Positions 16,636 to 25,367 of a DNA stretch of 54,159 nt are shown in pieces. The notes below the pieces were generated by a model. That model made no database searches, was not told the origin of the DNA, and worked only from the letters and a program-made list of their open reading frames with translations. The translations under genes and the position numbers were made by a program. The stretch covers positions 1-54,159 of the forward strand of contig NZ_JANFNY010000017.1 in NCBI RefSeq assembly GCF_024437745.1. The letters are read 5' to 3'. Origin of the DNA: Roseomonas sp. GC11. Lineage in GTDB: Bacteria > Pseudomonadota > Alphaproteobacteria > Acetobacterales > Acetobacteraceae. Position 1 is the stretch's first letter; each line of letters opens with the position of its first letter.

Positions 16636-16776
16636 TCTGGGAGGGCTCCGCCCTCCCAGACCCACCCGCCGGGGTGGCGCGGCCACCCCGGACCCCGCGA
16701 TCCGTTGGCGCTTTCTGATGGCGGGGTCCGGGGGGACCCTGTCCCCCCGGCGGGGGTCAGGGGGCGGAGCCCCCTG
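16636..16776. repeat. GC-rich intergenic hairpin repeat, copy B3
   Basis: Three hairpins: 16636-16660 (TCTGGGAGGGC / GCCCTCCCAGA), a GGGGTGGC / GCCACCCC hairpin around 16669-16690, and GTCAGGGGGC / GCCCCCTGG at the end. A GCGGGGTCCGGGG module sits in between. It finishes one base before the mlaF stop codon and occupies almost all of the radA-mlaF gap. Confidence 0.8.
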
Positions 16777-16777
16777 G

Positions 16778-17551
16778 TTACTTCCGCAGTTCCATGGTGA
16801 TCGGCCCTTCGCGCTCGCCATTGGCGAACTGGTCCACCATGGGGTTGCCGCTGTGGCCCAGGGTGGCGGCGGGGCCGGTCCAGACCATGCGGCCCTTGTG
16901 CAGCATGGCCGCCGTCTCGCCGATGCGCCGCGCGCTGGCCATGTCATGCGTGATGGAGACGGCGGTGGCGCCGAGCGTCTTCACGCAGTCGACGATCAGC
17001 CCGTCGATCACCGCGCCCATGATGGGGTCGAGGCCGGTGGTCGGCTCGTCGAAGAAGATGATCTCCGGCCGCGCGGCGATGGCGCGGGCCAGGCCCACGC
17101 GCTTCTGCATGCCGCCCGAGAGCTCGCTGGGCGAGAGGTCGCCGACGCTGGGGGCGAGGCCGACCTGGGCCAGCACCTCCGCCGCGTGGTCGCGGGCGCG
17201 GGCGCGGGTGATGCGCTTCTGCGCCAGCAGCTTGAAGCAGACATTTTCCCAGACCGGCAGGCTGTCGAACAGCGCGCCATTCTGGAACAGCATGCCGATG
17301 CGGTCGTTCAGCGCCTCGCGCTCGCGCCGCTTCATGCGCAGGATGTCGCGGCCGTCGATCTCGATGCTGCCGGCATCGGGCTGGATCAGCCCGAGGATGC
17401 ACTTGATCGTCACAGACTTGCCGGAGCCCGAGCCGCCCAGGATGACCATGCCCTGGCCGGCCTGGATGTCGAGGTCCACGCCATCCAGCACCGTCTTGGC
17501 GCCGAAGCGCTTGGTCAGGCCGCGCAGGCGGATCTTGGGGGGGGTGCTCAT
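16778..17551 (-). CDS. mlaF: Phospholipid/toluene-type ABC transporter ATP-binding protein MlaF
   Basis: ATPase of the Mla system that moves phospholipids between the inner and outer membranes. 257 residues with Walker A GGSGSGKS (about 39-46), signature LSGGMQKRVGLARA, Walker B IIFFDEPTTGLDP and the switch His in ITHD. The C-terminal tail (NGEREGPITMELRK) resembles the MlaB-contacting tail of MlaF. Its start overlaps the mlaE stop by one base (TGATG). mlaD, mlaC and mlaB are not in the window; alr follows upstream instead. Confidence 0.92.
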   Translation of the reverse strand: MSTPPKIRLRGLTKRFGAKTVLDGVDLDIQAGQGMVILGGSGSGKSVTIKCILGLIQPDAGSIEIDGRDILRMKRREREALNDRIGMLFQNGALFDSLPVWENVCFKLLAQKRITRARARDHAAEVLAQVGLAPSVGDLSPSELSGGMQKRVGLARAIAARPEIIFFDEPTTGLDPIMGAVIDGLIVDCVKTLGATAVSITHDMASARRIGETAAMLHKGRMVWTGPAATLGHSGNPMVDQFANGEREGPITMELRK

Positions 17552-18333
17552 CAGCCGAAGAACATCGCGGTCAGCACATAGTCGAGTGCGAGGATGAGGA
17601 TGGAGGAGGCGACGACGGCGCTGGTGGTCGCCGCCCCCACGCCCTGCGCGCCGCCACGGCTGTTATAGCCGTGGTAGCAGCCCATCAGCGTGATGACGAA
17701 GCCGAACACCGCCGCCTTCACCAGCCCGGAGAGGACATCCTCCGGCTGGACGAAGTTCAGCGTGGAGGTGAGGTAGGTGATGGAGGTGAAGTTGAGCTGC
17801 GTGGTGCCCACCAGCCAGCCGCCCATCACGCCCAGGATATCGGCCACCACCACCAGCAGCGGCATGGCGATTGTGCCCGCCAGCAGGCGCGGCGCCACCA
17901 GATACTTCATCGGGTTGGTGGAGAGGGTGGTGAGCGCGTCGATCTGGTCGGTGACGCGCATGGTGCCGATCTCGGCGGCGAAGGCGGCGCCGATGCGCCC
18001 GGCCACCATCAGCCCCGCCAGCACCGGGCCCAGCTCGCGCGTGATGGAGAGCACGACGACATTGGCGATCGCGCTTTCCGCCCCGAAGCGGGAGAAGCCG
18101 GAATAGGATTGCAGCGCCAGCACCATGCCGGTGAAGACGGCGGTGAGGGAGACGACCGGCAGGGAGAAATAGCCGATCTCCAGGAAGGCGCGCAGCACGA
18201 GGCGCGGGTAGAAGGGCGGCCGCACCACATGCGAGACGCCCGCCAGCGCGAAGAGGGCGACGGCGCCGAGGGCGCGGCAGGCGCCCAGCGCGCCGCGCCC
18301 GATGGCCGCCAGGAAGGAGAGGATCAGGGTCAA
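17551..18333 (-). CDS. mlaE: MlaE family lipid ABC transporter permease
   Basis: Membrane permease partner of MlaF. 260 residues with the amphipathic N terminus and family segments IGYFSLPVVSLTAVFTGMVLALQSY, ARELGPVLAGLMVAGR-like (here SITRELGPVLAGLMVAGRIGAAFAAEIGTM, read in parts) and EQIDAL-like TDQIDALTTLSTNPMKYLVAPR. The start is the TTG/ATG-type codon at 18333 giving MTLILSFLAAIGRG. It is 15 bases downstream of alr and overlaps mlaF, so alr-mlaE-mlaF is probably one transcript with dnaB. Confidence 0.92.
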   Translation of the reverse strand: MTLILSFLAAIGRGALGACRALGAVALFALAGVSHVVRPPFYPRLVLRAFLEIGYFSLPVVSLTAVFTGMVLALQSYSGFSRFGAESAIANVVVLSITRELGPVLAGLMVAGRIGAAFAAEIGTMRVTDQIDALTTLSTNPMKYLVAPRLLAGTIAMPLLVVVADILGVMGGWLVGTTQLNFTSITYLTSTLNFVQPEDVLSGLVKAAVFGFVITLMGCYHGYNSRGGAQGVGAATTSAVVASSILILALDYVLTAMFFG

Positions 18334-18348
18334 GTCGCGGCTACCGCT

Positions 18349-19434
18349 TCATGCCGGGAGGTAGCGCCGCCGGTAGCGGGCGCCGAGGGAGGTGAGGATC
18401 TCATAGCCGATCGTGCCGGCCAGCGCCGCCACCTGGTCCGGCGTCTGCGCCGGGCCGACCAGCTCCACCCGGTCCCCCGGTCGGGCTTCCGGCGCATCGG
18501 TGATGTCGAGGGTGATGAGGTCCATCGAGACGCGCCCGGCCAGCGGTACCGCCACCCCGTGCAGCACGCCGATGCCCTTGCCCGAGAGGGCGCGGAGATA
18601 GCCATCGGCATAGCCCGCGGCGATGGTGGCGATGCGGCTGGGCCGCGCCGCCGTCCAGGTCGCGCCATAGCCGACGCTGGTGCCCGCCGGCACCTGCCGC
18701 ACCTGGAGGATGGGCAGGGTGAGGCGCATCACCTGCCGCATCGGGTTGGGCCGGCCCGGCGTCGGGTTGATGCCGTAGAGGGCGCAGCCGGGGCGGGCGA
18801 GGTCGGAGGCCCAGGCCTCGCCCAGGAACAGCCCGGCGGAATTGGCGAAGCTGCCGGGCAGGCCGGGCAGCGCCGCCCGCGCGGCGGCGAAGCGCGCCGC
18901 CTGCACCACGTTCAGCGGGTGGGCGGGCTCATCGGCGCAGGCCAGATGCGTCATGACATAGCGCAGGCCCAGCGCCGCGAGGTCGCCGGCCACGGCGCCC
19001 AGCTGCGCGGCGTTCAGCCCCAGCCGCTCCATGCCGGTATCCACATGCAGGATGGCACCGGTGCGGCCGGCGGCGCGCGCCTCGGCGATGTCCTCCGGGC
19101 TGTTCAGCACGGGGGTGAGGCCGGCGCCCCCATCAGCGCCCCCATCGGCATTGGGCGGGAAGCCGCCGAGCACGCCCACCATCGGGCCGTGGCCGAGCGC
19201 CTCGCGCAGGGCCAGACCCTCGGCGAACTGGGCGACGAAGAAGTGGCGGCAGCCGGCTTCCGCCAGGGCGCGCGCCACCGGGGCGGCGCCGAGGCCATAG
19301 CCATCCGCCTTCACCACCCCGGCCACCGGGCCGCTGGCGTGGCGGGCGGAGAGGTCGCGCCAATTGGCCACGATGGCGCCGAGATCGATGACCAGCTCGC
19401 CCTCGAAGGCCGCCAGCGGGCGGAGAGTGTCCAT
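18349..19434 (-). CDS. alr: Alanine racemase
   Basis: PLP enzyme making D-alanine for peptidoglycan. About 361 residues; Lys42 in VVKADGYGLG binds PLP, and the catalytic Tyr is in SVGYGATW of the C-terminal beta domain. I chose the ATG at 19434 (MDTLRPLAAFEGEL) because GAGG lies eight bases upstream; an in-frame ATG at 19464 would add ten residues and overlap dnaB by 20 bases. It lies directly downstream of dnaB, an arrangement also seen in other proteobacteria. Confidence 0.93.
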   Translation of the reverse strand: MDTLRPLAAFEGELVIDLGAIVANWRDLSARHASGPVAGVVKADGYGLGAAPVARALAEAGCRHFFVAQFAEGLALREALGHGPMVGVLGGFPPNADGGADGGAGLTPVLNSPEDIAEARAAGRTGAILHVDTGMERLGLNAAQLGAVAGDLAALGLRYVMTHLACADEPAHPLNVVQAARFAAARAALPGLPGSFANSAGLFLGEAWASDLARPGCALYGINPTPGRPNPMRQVMRLTLPILQVRQVPAGTSVGYGATWTAARPSRIATIAAGYADGYLRALSGKGIGVLHGVAVPLAGRVSMDLITLDITDAPEARPGDRVELVGPAQTPDQVAALAGTIGYEILTSLGARYRRRYLPA

Positions 19435-19444
19435 GCTGTCCGCC

Positions 19445-20965
19445 TCAGTAGTCGCTGCCGCCATGCTGGTCCCCGTGCGTGATGTCCAGGTCGCCGAAGC
19501 GGGTGAACTCCGCCTCGAAGAAGAGCGGGATGGTGCCGGTGGGGCCGTGGCGCTGCTTGGCCACGATCAGGTCGGCCCGGTTGTAGGCCTTCTCCATGCG
19601 GTCGCGCCAGGAGGTGTGGGCGGCCTCGAACTTCTCCAGGTTGTCGAAGTTGGTCTGCTTCGGCTCCTGCATCTTCAGGTAATAATCGTCGCGGTAGACG
19701 AACATCACCATATCGGCATCCTGCTCGATCGAGCCGGATTCACGCAGGTCGGCCAGCTGCGGGCGCTTGTCCTCGCGGTTCTCCACCTGGCGGGAGAGCT
19801 GGGACAGGGCGATGACCGGCACCGCCAGTTCCTTGGCGATGGCCTTCAGCCCCTGGGTGATCTGGCTGATTTCCTGCACGCGGTTCTCGGGGCGGGAGCC
19901 GGCGGCGGGGCGCATCAGCTGGAGGTAGTCGACCACGATCAGGTCCAGCCCGCGCGTGCGCTTGAGGCGGCGGCAGCGCGTGCGCATGGCGGAGATGGTG
20001 ATGGCCGGCGTGTCGTCGATGAAGAGCGGCAGGCGGGCGAGGTCGCGGCTGACCTCGACGAAGCGGTCGAAATCGCGCTGCTGGATCTCGCCGCGGCGGA
20101 TGCGGTCGCCCGAGATGCGGCTTTCCTCGGAGAGGAGGCGGGTGGCGAGCTGGTCCGCGCTCATTTCGAGGGAGAAGAGGGCGCAGCCGCCCCGCGGCAC
20201 GGCGCCGGGGCCGTGCTCATCCTCCGCCGCGCGCAGCAGGGATTTGGCGGCGCCGAAGGCGATCTTGGTGGCCAGCGCCGTCTTGCCCATGCCGGGGCGG
20301 CCGGCGAGGATCACCAGGTCCGAGGGGTGCAGGCCGCCGGTCTTGGCATCGAGGTCGCGCAGGCCGGAAGGCAGGCCGGAGACGCCGCCGCCGCTGGTGA
20401 AGGCCTTCTCGGCCAGGCTCACCGCATCGGTCAGGGCGCGGTTGAAGGTGACGAAGCCACCCTCCGAGCCGCCATCCTTGGCGAGGTCGAACAGCGCCTG
20501 CTCGGCCGCTTCCAGCTGCTCGCGCGCTTCCAGCCCCTCCTCGGCGCCGAAGGCGCGGTTCACCACCGTCTCGCCGAGGTCGATCAGCTGGCGGCGCAGC
20601 CAGCAGTCATGGATGACCTTGCCGTATTCGCCGGCATTGATGATGCCGACCATGGCCGAGAGCAGTCGCGCCAGATAGGCGGAGCCGCCGACATCATCGA
20701 GCAGGCCGGAATGCTCGAACTCGGCGCGCAGGGTGACGGCATCGGCCAGCTGCCCGGCCTCGATGCGGCGCTGGATGGCGGCGAAGATGCGGCCATGCAC
20801 CGGGTCGGCGAAATGCTCGGGCGCGAGGAACTCGGAGACGCGCTCATAGGCCTTGTTGTTGGCCAGCAGGGCGCCCAGCAACGCCTGTTCCGCCTGGGAA
20901 TTGGAGGGGGGGAGGCGCTGCGACAGGCCAAGCAGCCCTTCACCGGGCGGGGGAACGCTGTTCAT
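19445..20965 (-). CDS. dnaB: Replicative DNA helicase DnaB
   Basis: Hexameric 5'-3' helicase of the replication fork. 506 residues with the N-terminal DnaG-interacting domain (PPSNSQAEQALLGALL, about 19-34), linker, and RecA-like C-terminal domain with Walker A GRPGMGKT, FSLEMSADQLATRL, Walker B LIVVDYLQLM and the H4 region ISQITQGLKAIAKELAVPVIALSQLSR. No intein interrupts the P-loop. It is likely the first gene of dnaB-alr-mlaE-mlaF. Confidence 0.96.
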   Translation of the reverse strand: MNSVPPPGEGLLGLSQRLPPSNSQAEQALLGALLANNKAYERVSEFLAPEHFADPVHGRIFAAIQRRIEAGQLADAVTLRAEFEHSGLLDDVGGSAYLARLLSAMVGIINAGEYGKVIHDCWLRRQLIDLGETVVNRAFGAEEGLEAREQLEAAEQALFDLAKDGGSEGGFVTFNRALTDAVSLAEKAFTSGGGVSGLPSGLRDLDAKTGGLHPSDLVILAGRPGMGKTALATKIAFGAAKSLLRAAEDEHGPGAVPRGGCALFSLEMSADQLATRLLSEESRISGDRIRRGEIQQRDFDRFVEVSRDLARLPLFIDDTPAITISAMRTRCRRLKRTRGLDLIVVDYLQLMRPAAGSRPENRVQEISQITQGLKAIAKELAVPVIALSQLSRQVENREDKRPQLADLRESGSIEQDADMVMFVYRDDYYLKMQEPKQTNFDNLEKFEAAHTSWRDRMEKAYNRADLIVAKQRHGPTGTIPLFFEAEFTRFGDLDITHGDQHGGSDY

Positions 20966-21041
20966 GCGCCTAATCTAGACCGGACCCGCCCCGGCAGGCG
21001 AGGCTCGCCCTGTGGATAACGGGGATGATGCGAGAGGGAAA

Positions 21042-21179
21042 CAGGGGGCTCCGCCCCCTGACCCCCGCCGGGGTGGCGGGGCCACCCCGAACCCCGCCAT
21101 CAGTCAGGACGCTTCAAACTGACGGGAGATCCAAGAACCTCAGCGTCTTGGTGGGGGTCCAGGGGGCAAAGCCCCCTGG
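21042..21179. repeat. GC-rich repeat copy B4, overlapping the 3' end of cfa
   Basis: Hairpins at 21042-21060 (CAGGGGGC / GCCCCCTG), 21068-21088 (CCGGGGTGGC / GCCACCCC) and 21159-21179 (CCAGGGGGC / GCCCCCTGG). The module CCAAGAACCTCAGCGTCTTGG in between corresponds to 32318-32338 of copy B6. The last 78 bases are read as the C-terminal codons and stop of cfa. Confidence 0.8.
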
Positions 21180-22371
21180 CCTCGGCCTGGATCATGTAGT
21201 CGCGGGCGAGGGGCAGGGTATCGACCCGGCGCGTCAGCTGCAGCTGCCAGTTCATATGCCCCATGCGGCGGAAGGCGAGTTCCGAGCCGGCCAGATAGAA
21301 CTCGAACATCCGGCAGAAGCGCTCATCGTAGAGGCTCTGGATGGCGTCGCGGTTGGCGGCGAAGCGGCGGCGCCAGTGGGCGAGGGTCTGGGCATAGTGC
21401 AGCCGCAGGATTTCGATATCGGTGGCCCAGAGGCCGGATTTCTCCACCGCCGGCAGCACCTCCGAGAGGGCCGGGGAATAGCCGCCGGGGAAGATGTAGC
21501 GGGCGATCCAGGGGTTGGTGCTGCCCGGCCCGTCGCTGCGGCCGATGGCGTGGATGAGGGCCACGCCATCCTCCTTCAGCGCGCCGCGCAGGGTGCGGAA
21601 GAAGCCGCGGTAATGGTCGATCCCCACATGCTCGAACATGCCGACGGAGACGACGCGGTCCACCGGCTGCCGCCAGTCGCGGTAATCCATCAGCTCGAAG
21701 CGGACGCGGTCGGCAAGGCCCGCTTCCTCCGCCCGCGCGCGGGCCAGCTGAAGCTGCTCGGTGGAGAGGGTGATGCCGGTGACGCGGGCGCCATATTCCC
21801 GCGCCAGGTACAGCGCCATGCCGCCCCAGCCGCAGCCGATGTCCAGCACGGTGAGGTCCGGCTGGTCGAGCTTCAGCTTGGCGGCGATGTGGCGCTTCTT
21901 GGCCTCCTGGGCTTCCTCCAGGGTTTCCTGCCCGGTGGGGAAATAGGCGCAGGAATATTGCCGGTCCCGGTCGAGGAAGAGGGCATAGAGCCGGCCATTG
22001 AGGTCGTAGTGGTGCGCCACGTTGCGGCGGGCGCGGCTGGCGGGGTTCAGCTGGTCCAGATGGCGGCGCAGCCAGCGCAGCTTTTCCATCAGCGCCTCGG
22101 CCGGGTGGCCATGGGCCATCAGGTTCAGCACCAGCACGTCCATCATCTCGTAGAGGGAGCCGTCGAGCGGGGTGATCTCCCCGTCCATATAGCCCTCGCC
22201 AAGGGCCAGGGCGGGGTTGGTGAGCAACCGCCATTCGGCGCGGCGGGTGCGGATATTCATCCCGGCGGAGGGGCCGTCGGTGCCACGATAGACGCGGCAG
22301 GTGCCATCGGGATAGCGAACCGTCAGGGTCCCGCAACGGATCATGCGGGACAGAACGCGGTCGAACAGCAT
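21100..22371 (-). CDS. cfa: Cyclopropane-fatty-acyl-phospholipid synthase family protein
   Basis: SAM-dependent methyltransferase that adds a methylene bridge to unsaturated phospholipid acyl chains. 423 residues; an N-terminal lipid-binding region is followed by the methyltransferase core with SAM motif LDIGCGWGG, GITLSTEQL, VDRVVSVGMFEHVG and YIFPGGYSP. The C-terminal 25 residues (from RGLCPLDPHQD on) are encoded by repeat B4, so the family domain effectively ends near ARDYMIQAEA. Whether the extension is tolerated or harmful cannot be judged from sequence. Confidence 0.9.
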   Translation of the reverse strand: MLFDRVLSRMIRCGTLTVRYPDGTCRVYRGTDGPSAGMNIRTRRAEWRLLTNPALALGEGYMDGEITPLDGSLYEMMDVLVLNLMAHGHPAEALMEKLRWLRRHLDQLNPASRARRNVAHHYDLNGRLYALFLDRDRQYSCAYFPTGQETLEEAQEAKKRHIAAKLKLDQPDLTVLDIGCGWGGMALYLAREYGARVTGITLSTEQLQLARARAEEAGLADRVRFELMDYRDWRQPVDRVVSVGMFEHVGIDHYRGFFRTLRGALKEDGVALIHAIGRSDGPGSTNPWIARYIFPGGYSPALSEVLPAVEKSGLWATDIEILRLHYAQTLAHWRRRFAANRDAIQSLYDERFCRMFEFYLAGSELAFRRMGHMNWQLQLTRRVDTLPLARDYMIQAEARGLCPLDPHQDAEVLGSPVSLKRPD

Positions 22372-22596
22372 TGTCCGGACCTTTCCTTCTCCACAGCCGA
22401 TGAAGCCTGGGATGGGTCTGGGTTACTGTCCATTCAAGCGGATGGGAGAGAGTTTACGACTTCTCCATGAAATTTTGGTGGCGAAGCGATGGCGGGGCAT
22501 CGCCGCGGTGGCGGCGCGGCCCGTGGGCCTGTTCGCTCCCGCCCCACCCGCGCCCGGTCGCAGCCCTGGCGCCCCGCCTCTCCACCAGACGGCGGC

Positions 22597-22654
22597 AGCC
22601 TGACAGAAAAGCGGCAGCCTGAAAAAAAACCTCTCCCCGGGTGGGGGAGAGGTT
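22597..22654 (-). terminator. Rho-independent terminator of the rpsF-rplI operon
   Basis: On the minus strand downstream of rplI: an 11-base-pair stem AACCTCTCCCC / GGGGAGAGGTT with a five-base loop (22628-22654), followed by eight T. This is a textbook intrinsic terminator. Just beyond it, 22597-22621 holds two copies of GCGGCAGCCTGA, the tail of the C-family repeat (compare 10226-10237). The rest of the 22372-22696 gap shows no gene. Confidence 0.88.
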
Positions 22655-22696
22655 TCTTCCGGTCTGTGCTCCTGGCCCCTGGGGAGGGGCGCGGGA

Positions 22697-23266
22697 TCAC
22701 TCTTCCGTGGCGGCGCCCAGTTCGGAGAGCTCGGCGGCCAGTTCGGCCTCCAGGCTCTCTTCCTCGGCCTGCTGCTCGGCGCGGAGGTCCTCGCCGCGGG
22801 CCTGCTTCTCGGCTTCCTCGACCGAGCGGGCGACGTTGACGGCGACCGGCAGCAGGACTTCCGGATGCAGCTCGACCTTCACCTGGGTGATGCCCAGGGT
22901 CTTGATCGGCTGCTCCAGCAGCACCTGGCTGCGGGCCACGGTCAGGCCGGCGTCCTTGACGGCGTCGGCGATGTCGCGGCTGGAGACGGAGCCGTAGAGG
23001 CCGCCCGACTCGCCGGCCTGGCGGATGATGACGACGGTCAGGCCGTCCATCCGCTCGGCCACGCGCTCGGCCTCCTCGCGGCGCTTGAGGTTGAGGGCCT
23101 CAAGCTGGGCGCGCTCACGCTCGAAGCGGGCGAGGTTCTCCTTGTTGGCGCGGATGGCCTTGCCCTTGGGGAGGAGGAAGTTGCGGGCATAGCCCGGGCG
23201 GACCTTCACCAGCTCGCCCATCTGGCCGAGCTTGTCGACCCGCTGCATCAGGATGACTTCGATCAT
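22697..23266 (-). CDS. rplI: 50S ribosomal protein L9
   Basis: Binds 23S rRNA near the L1 stalk base. 189 residues, a typical alphaproteobacterial length: N-terminal domain with the L9 signature ([22 protein letters not shown], read in parts), a long connecting helix and the C-terminal domain ([15 protein letters not shown]), then an acidic, Ala/Glu-rich tail of about 40 residues. The first ATG gives [14 protein letters not shown], which fits the family start. It is the last gene of the rpsF-rpsR-DUF2232-rplI operon. Confidence 0.96.
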   Translation of the reverse strand: MIEVILMQRVDKLGQMGELVKVRPGYARNFLLPKGKAIRANKENLARFERERAQLEALNLKRREEAERVAERMDGLTVVIIRQAGESGGLYGSVSSRDIADAVKDAGLTVARSQVLLEQPIKTLGITQVKVELHPEVLLPVAVNVARSVEEAEKQARGEDLRAEQQAEEESLEAELAAELSELGAATEE

Positions 23267-23282
23267 CGGTGTAACCCCGATC

Positions 23283-24254
23283 TCACATGTTGGCGGGCGG
23301 GTTGCGGCGCCCGTACTGTTCGAGGAGGCCGAGCGCCACGAGGATCAGGGCGCCCGGCAGGCTGAAGACGAGAATCAGGACGTAGAGCAGGATCAGCAGC
23401 GGCAGGCGCCCGCTGAACCCGGCGAGGCGGGTGTGCATGGCCGCCAGCCCCTGGAGCACCAGCGGCACGCCGAGGACGAGGCAGAGCGACATCGGCAGCA
23501 GGTCCCCCCCCGCATCGGCGAGCGCCCAGAGCAGCCCGGCGATGCCCGGCAGGGCCGGGTACCAGACGGGCAGCCGGGCGGCGCGCCAGGCCGGGGAGGG
23601 CGCCAGGGCGAGGCCGCGGCGCAGCAGGAAGCCCTGCGCGCCGGCGGCGTTCGCCACCAGCACCAGCGCCGTCCAGAGGGACAGCGCCATGGCCTGCAGC
23701 CGCATGATCTGCTGCACCACCGCCTCGGAGGCGGTGGCGCCCATGCGGGCCATGCCGGTTTCCACCGCCTCGCGCAGCGCGCCCTCCAGCCCGCCATCGC
23801 CGGCGGCGAGCGCCACCAGCAGCAGCAGGCCGGCCGGCCAGAGGCCGAGCAGCGCCAGCGGCAGGCCGAGCCCCAGGCGCTGCCCCCCGGCCTGTCCCAG
23901 GGACTGCCCCATGGACGGACCCGCCGGGGCGGAGCCTTCCTGGGGACGCAGCGCGGTGGTCACCAGCAGCAGCGCCGGCCCGCCATAGAGGGCGAGCCAG
24001 AACAGCAGCGGCAGCCCGCCGGCGGTGGCGAGGATCGCCAGCGCACCGGTGGCGGTGGCGATGCCGAGGGCGAGCTGGCCGAAGCCGAGCCCGGCGAGGA
24101 ACAGCGGCAGCGGCGACAGCCAGAACAGCCCCATGCCGCCGGGCAGGCCGCGGAAGGCGGCCAGCGCGGCGATGGCGGAGACGAGCCCGCCCGCCGCCCC
24201 CGCCAGGAGGCGGGGATCGTCGGTCAGGCCAGTCGGGGGGCTGCCCGTTGCCAA
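23283..24254 (-). CDS. DUF2232 family membrane protein
   Basis: 323-residue inner-membrane protein of unknown function with about eight hydrophobic segments. DUF2232 (YybS-like) proteins sit between rpsR and rplI in many alphaproteobacteria and firmicutes, and that position is the main support. The start is a TTG at 24254 ([13 protein letters not shown]); no ATG occurs before the first membrane segment. The gaps to rpsR (42 bases) and rplI (16 bases) suggest co-transcription. Confidence 0.8.
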   Translation of the reverse strand: MATGSPPTGLTDDPRLLAGAAGGLVSAIAALAAFRGLPGGMGLFWLSPLPLFLAGLGFGQLALGIATATGALAILATAGGLPLLFWLALYGGPALLLVTTALRPQEGSAPAGPSMGQSLGQAGGQRLGLGLPLALLGLWPAGLLLLVALAAGDGGLEGALREAVETGMARMGATASEAVVQQIMRLQAMALSLWTALVLVANAAGAQGFLLRRGLALAPSPAWRAARLPVWYPALPGIAGLLWALADAGGDLLPMSLCLVLGVPLVLQGLAAMHTRLAGFSGRLPLLILLYVLILVFSLPGALILVALGLLEQYGRRNPPANM

Positions 24255-24296
24255 GGTGCCGGTCCTGCGGTCAGGTCCTGGTCCCGTCCGCTGCCG

Positions 24297-24575
24297 TCAG
24301 TCGTTGATGACGTAGGGCAGCAGGGCCAGGAAGCGGGCGCGCTTGATGGCGTTGGCCAGCTCGCGCTGCTTCTTCCCCGACACGGCGGTGATCCGGGAGG
24401 GGACGATCTTGCCGCGCTCGCTCAGGAAGCGCGACAGCAGGCGCACGTCCTTGTAGTCGATCTTCGGCGCGTTCGGGCCGGAGAAGGGGCAGGACTTGCG
24501 GCGGCGGTAGAACGGCCGGCGGGCGCCCACGGCGGGGCGGCGGGCGGCGATGTTCAGCTCGGTGGTGTCGGACAT
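24297..24575 (-). CDS. rpsR: 30S ribosomal protein S18
   Basis: 92 residues; binds with S6 to the platform of the 30S subunit. The family core [59 protein letters not shown] (read in parts) is complete. The N-terminal 20 residues are a basic extension. It lies six bases after rpsF. Confidence 0.97.
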   Translation of the reverse strand: MSDTTELNIAARRPAVGARRPFYRRRKSCPFSGPNAPKIDYKDVRLLSRFLSERGKIVPSRITAVSGKKQRELANAIKRARFLALLPYVIND

Positions 24576-24581
24576 GATCGA

Positions 24582-25052
24582 TTACTCCTCGCCGCCGTTC
24601 ACGTCGGCTTCGTCGCGCGAGCGGGCGCGATATTCCTCACGGTCGTCGTTCCGCTCGCGGCGGCCCGAGGAGAAGCGGCCGGCGGCCGGGCGCGGGCCGC
24701 GGAAGCCGCGGTCACGCTCGCGGTCGTCACCGCGCTTGGCGAGGATGGCGGAGGGGGCGTCGTCGATCGCCTCGATGCGGATCGTCATGTGGCGCAGCAC
24801 GTCCTCGTTGAGGCCGAGCTGGCGGGCCACTTCCTGCTCCGCGGCCGCCGCGCAGTCGAGACCGAGGAGCATGTAGTGCCCCTTGCGGTTCTTCTTGATG
24901 CGGTAGGCCAGGCCACGCAGGCCCCAGTATTCGCGCTTCTTCACCTCGCCACCGGCTTCGGTGACGACGCTGGCGACCTGGTCGGCGATGGCTTCGACCT
25001 GCGCCTGCGTCAGGTCGTTACGTGCGATCAGCACGGTCTCGTACAGCGGCAT
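24582..25052 (-). CDS. rpsF: 30S ribosomal protein S6
   Basis: 156 residues; partner of S18. The family core is MPLYETVLIARNDLTQAQVE and KREYWGLRGLAYRIKKNRKGHYMLL. A charged, Arg/Asp/Glu-rich tail of about 45 residues (GDDRERDRGFRG to DVNGGEE) follows the domain. The start is the ATG at 25052 with AGGGAGATCCC just upstream; the frame is open further upstream but falls in the leader hairpins. Confidence 0.96.
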   Translation of the reverse strand: MPLYETVLIARNDLTQAQVEAIADQVASVVTEAGGEVKKREYWGLRGLAYRIKKNRKGHYMLLGLDCAAAAEQEVARQLGLNEDVLRHMTIRIEAIDDAPSAILAKRGDDRERDRGFRGPRPAAGRFSSGRRERNDDREEYRARSRDEADVNGGEE

Positions 25053-25148
25053 GGGATCTCCCTGTGGCTGTCTCAGCCCGGGTCCGCTCCGGCCCATGCC
25101 GGAGGGCGCAAACGGGCATAGCCGGGCGTGATGCCTCACGCGCCCGGC
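25053..25148 (-). promoter_or_regulatory. Structured leader of rpsF, possible S6:S18 autoregulatory site
   Basis: The minus-strand leader of rpsF can form two hairpins: GCCGGGC...GTGA with TCAC...GCCCGGC (25121-25148, two-base bulge) and CTCCGGC / GCCGGAG (25087-25104). rpsF leaders in many bacteria carry an S6:S18-binding motif, and the position fits. I cannot confirm the conserved bulge, so this is a candidate only. The whole divergent gap 25053-25367 contains no gene. Confidence 0.3.
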
Positions 25149-25250
25149 AGGGGAGCCGCGCTAGAACCATATTTCCCGCCCCGCAGCAAGCAGAAAGGCC
25201 ACAGCCCGGCCCGGATTCGCGCCCGATTCGCCCCGGATGGCGCGCTGGCG

Positions 25251-25279
25251 TTGACAGGGTGTTTCCTCCCCGTTACCCC
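25251..25279 (+). promoter_or_regulatory. Candidate promoter of the fab operon
   Basis: A perfect -35 hexamer TTGACA at 25251-25256, with GTTACC/TTACCC at about 16-17 bases' distance as a weak -10. The predicted start would lie about 80 bases upstream of fabD. Confidence 0.4.
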
Positions 25280-25367
25280 GCCCACCCTCAGACACCGAAT
25301 ATTCCCGGAAGGGTCCGCCCTGGCGGCGCCCTGGACCGGGGACCATCCTGAGGAAAGCCGTCACAGC

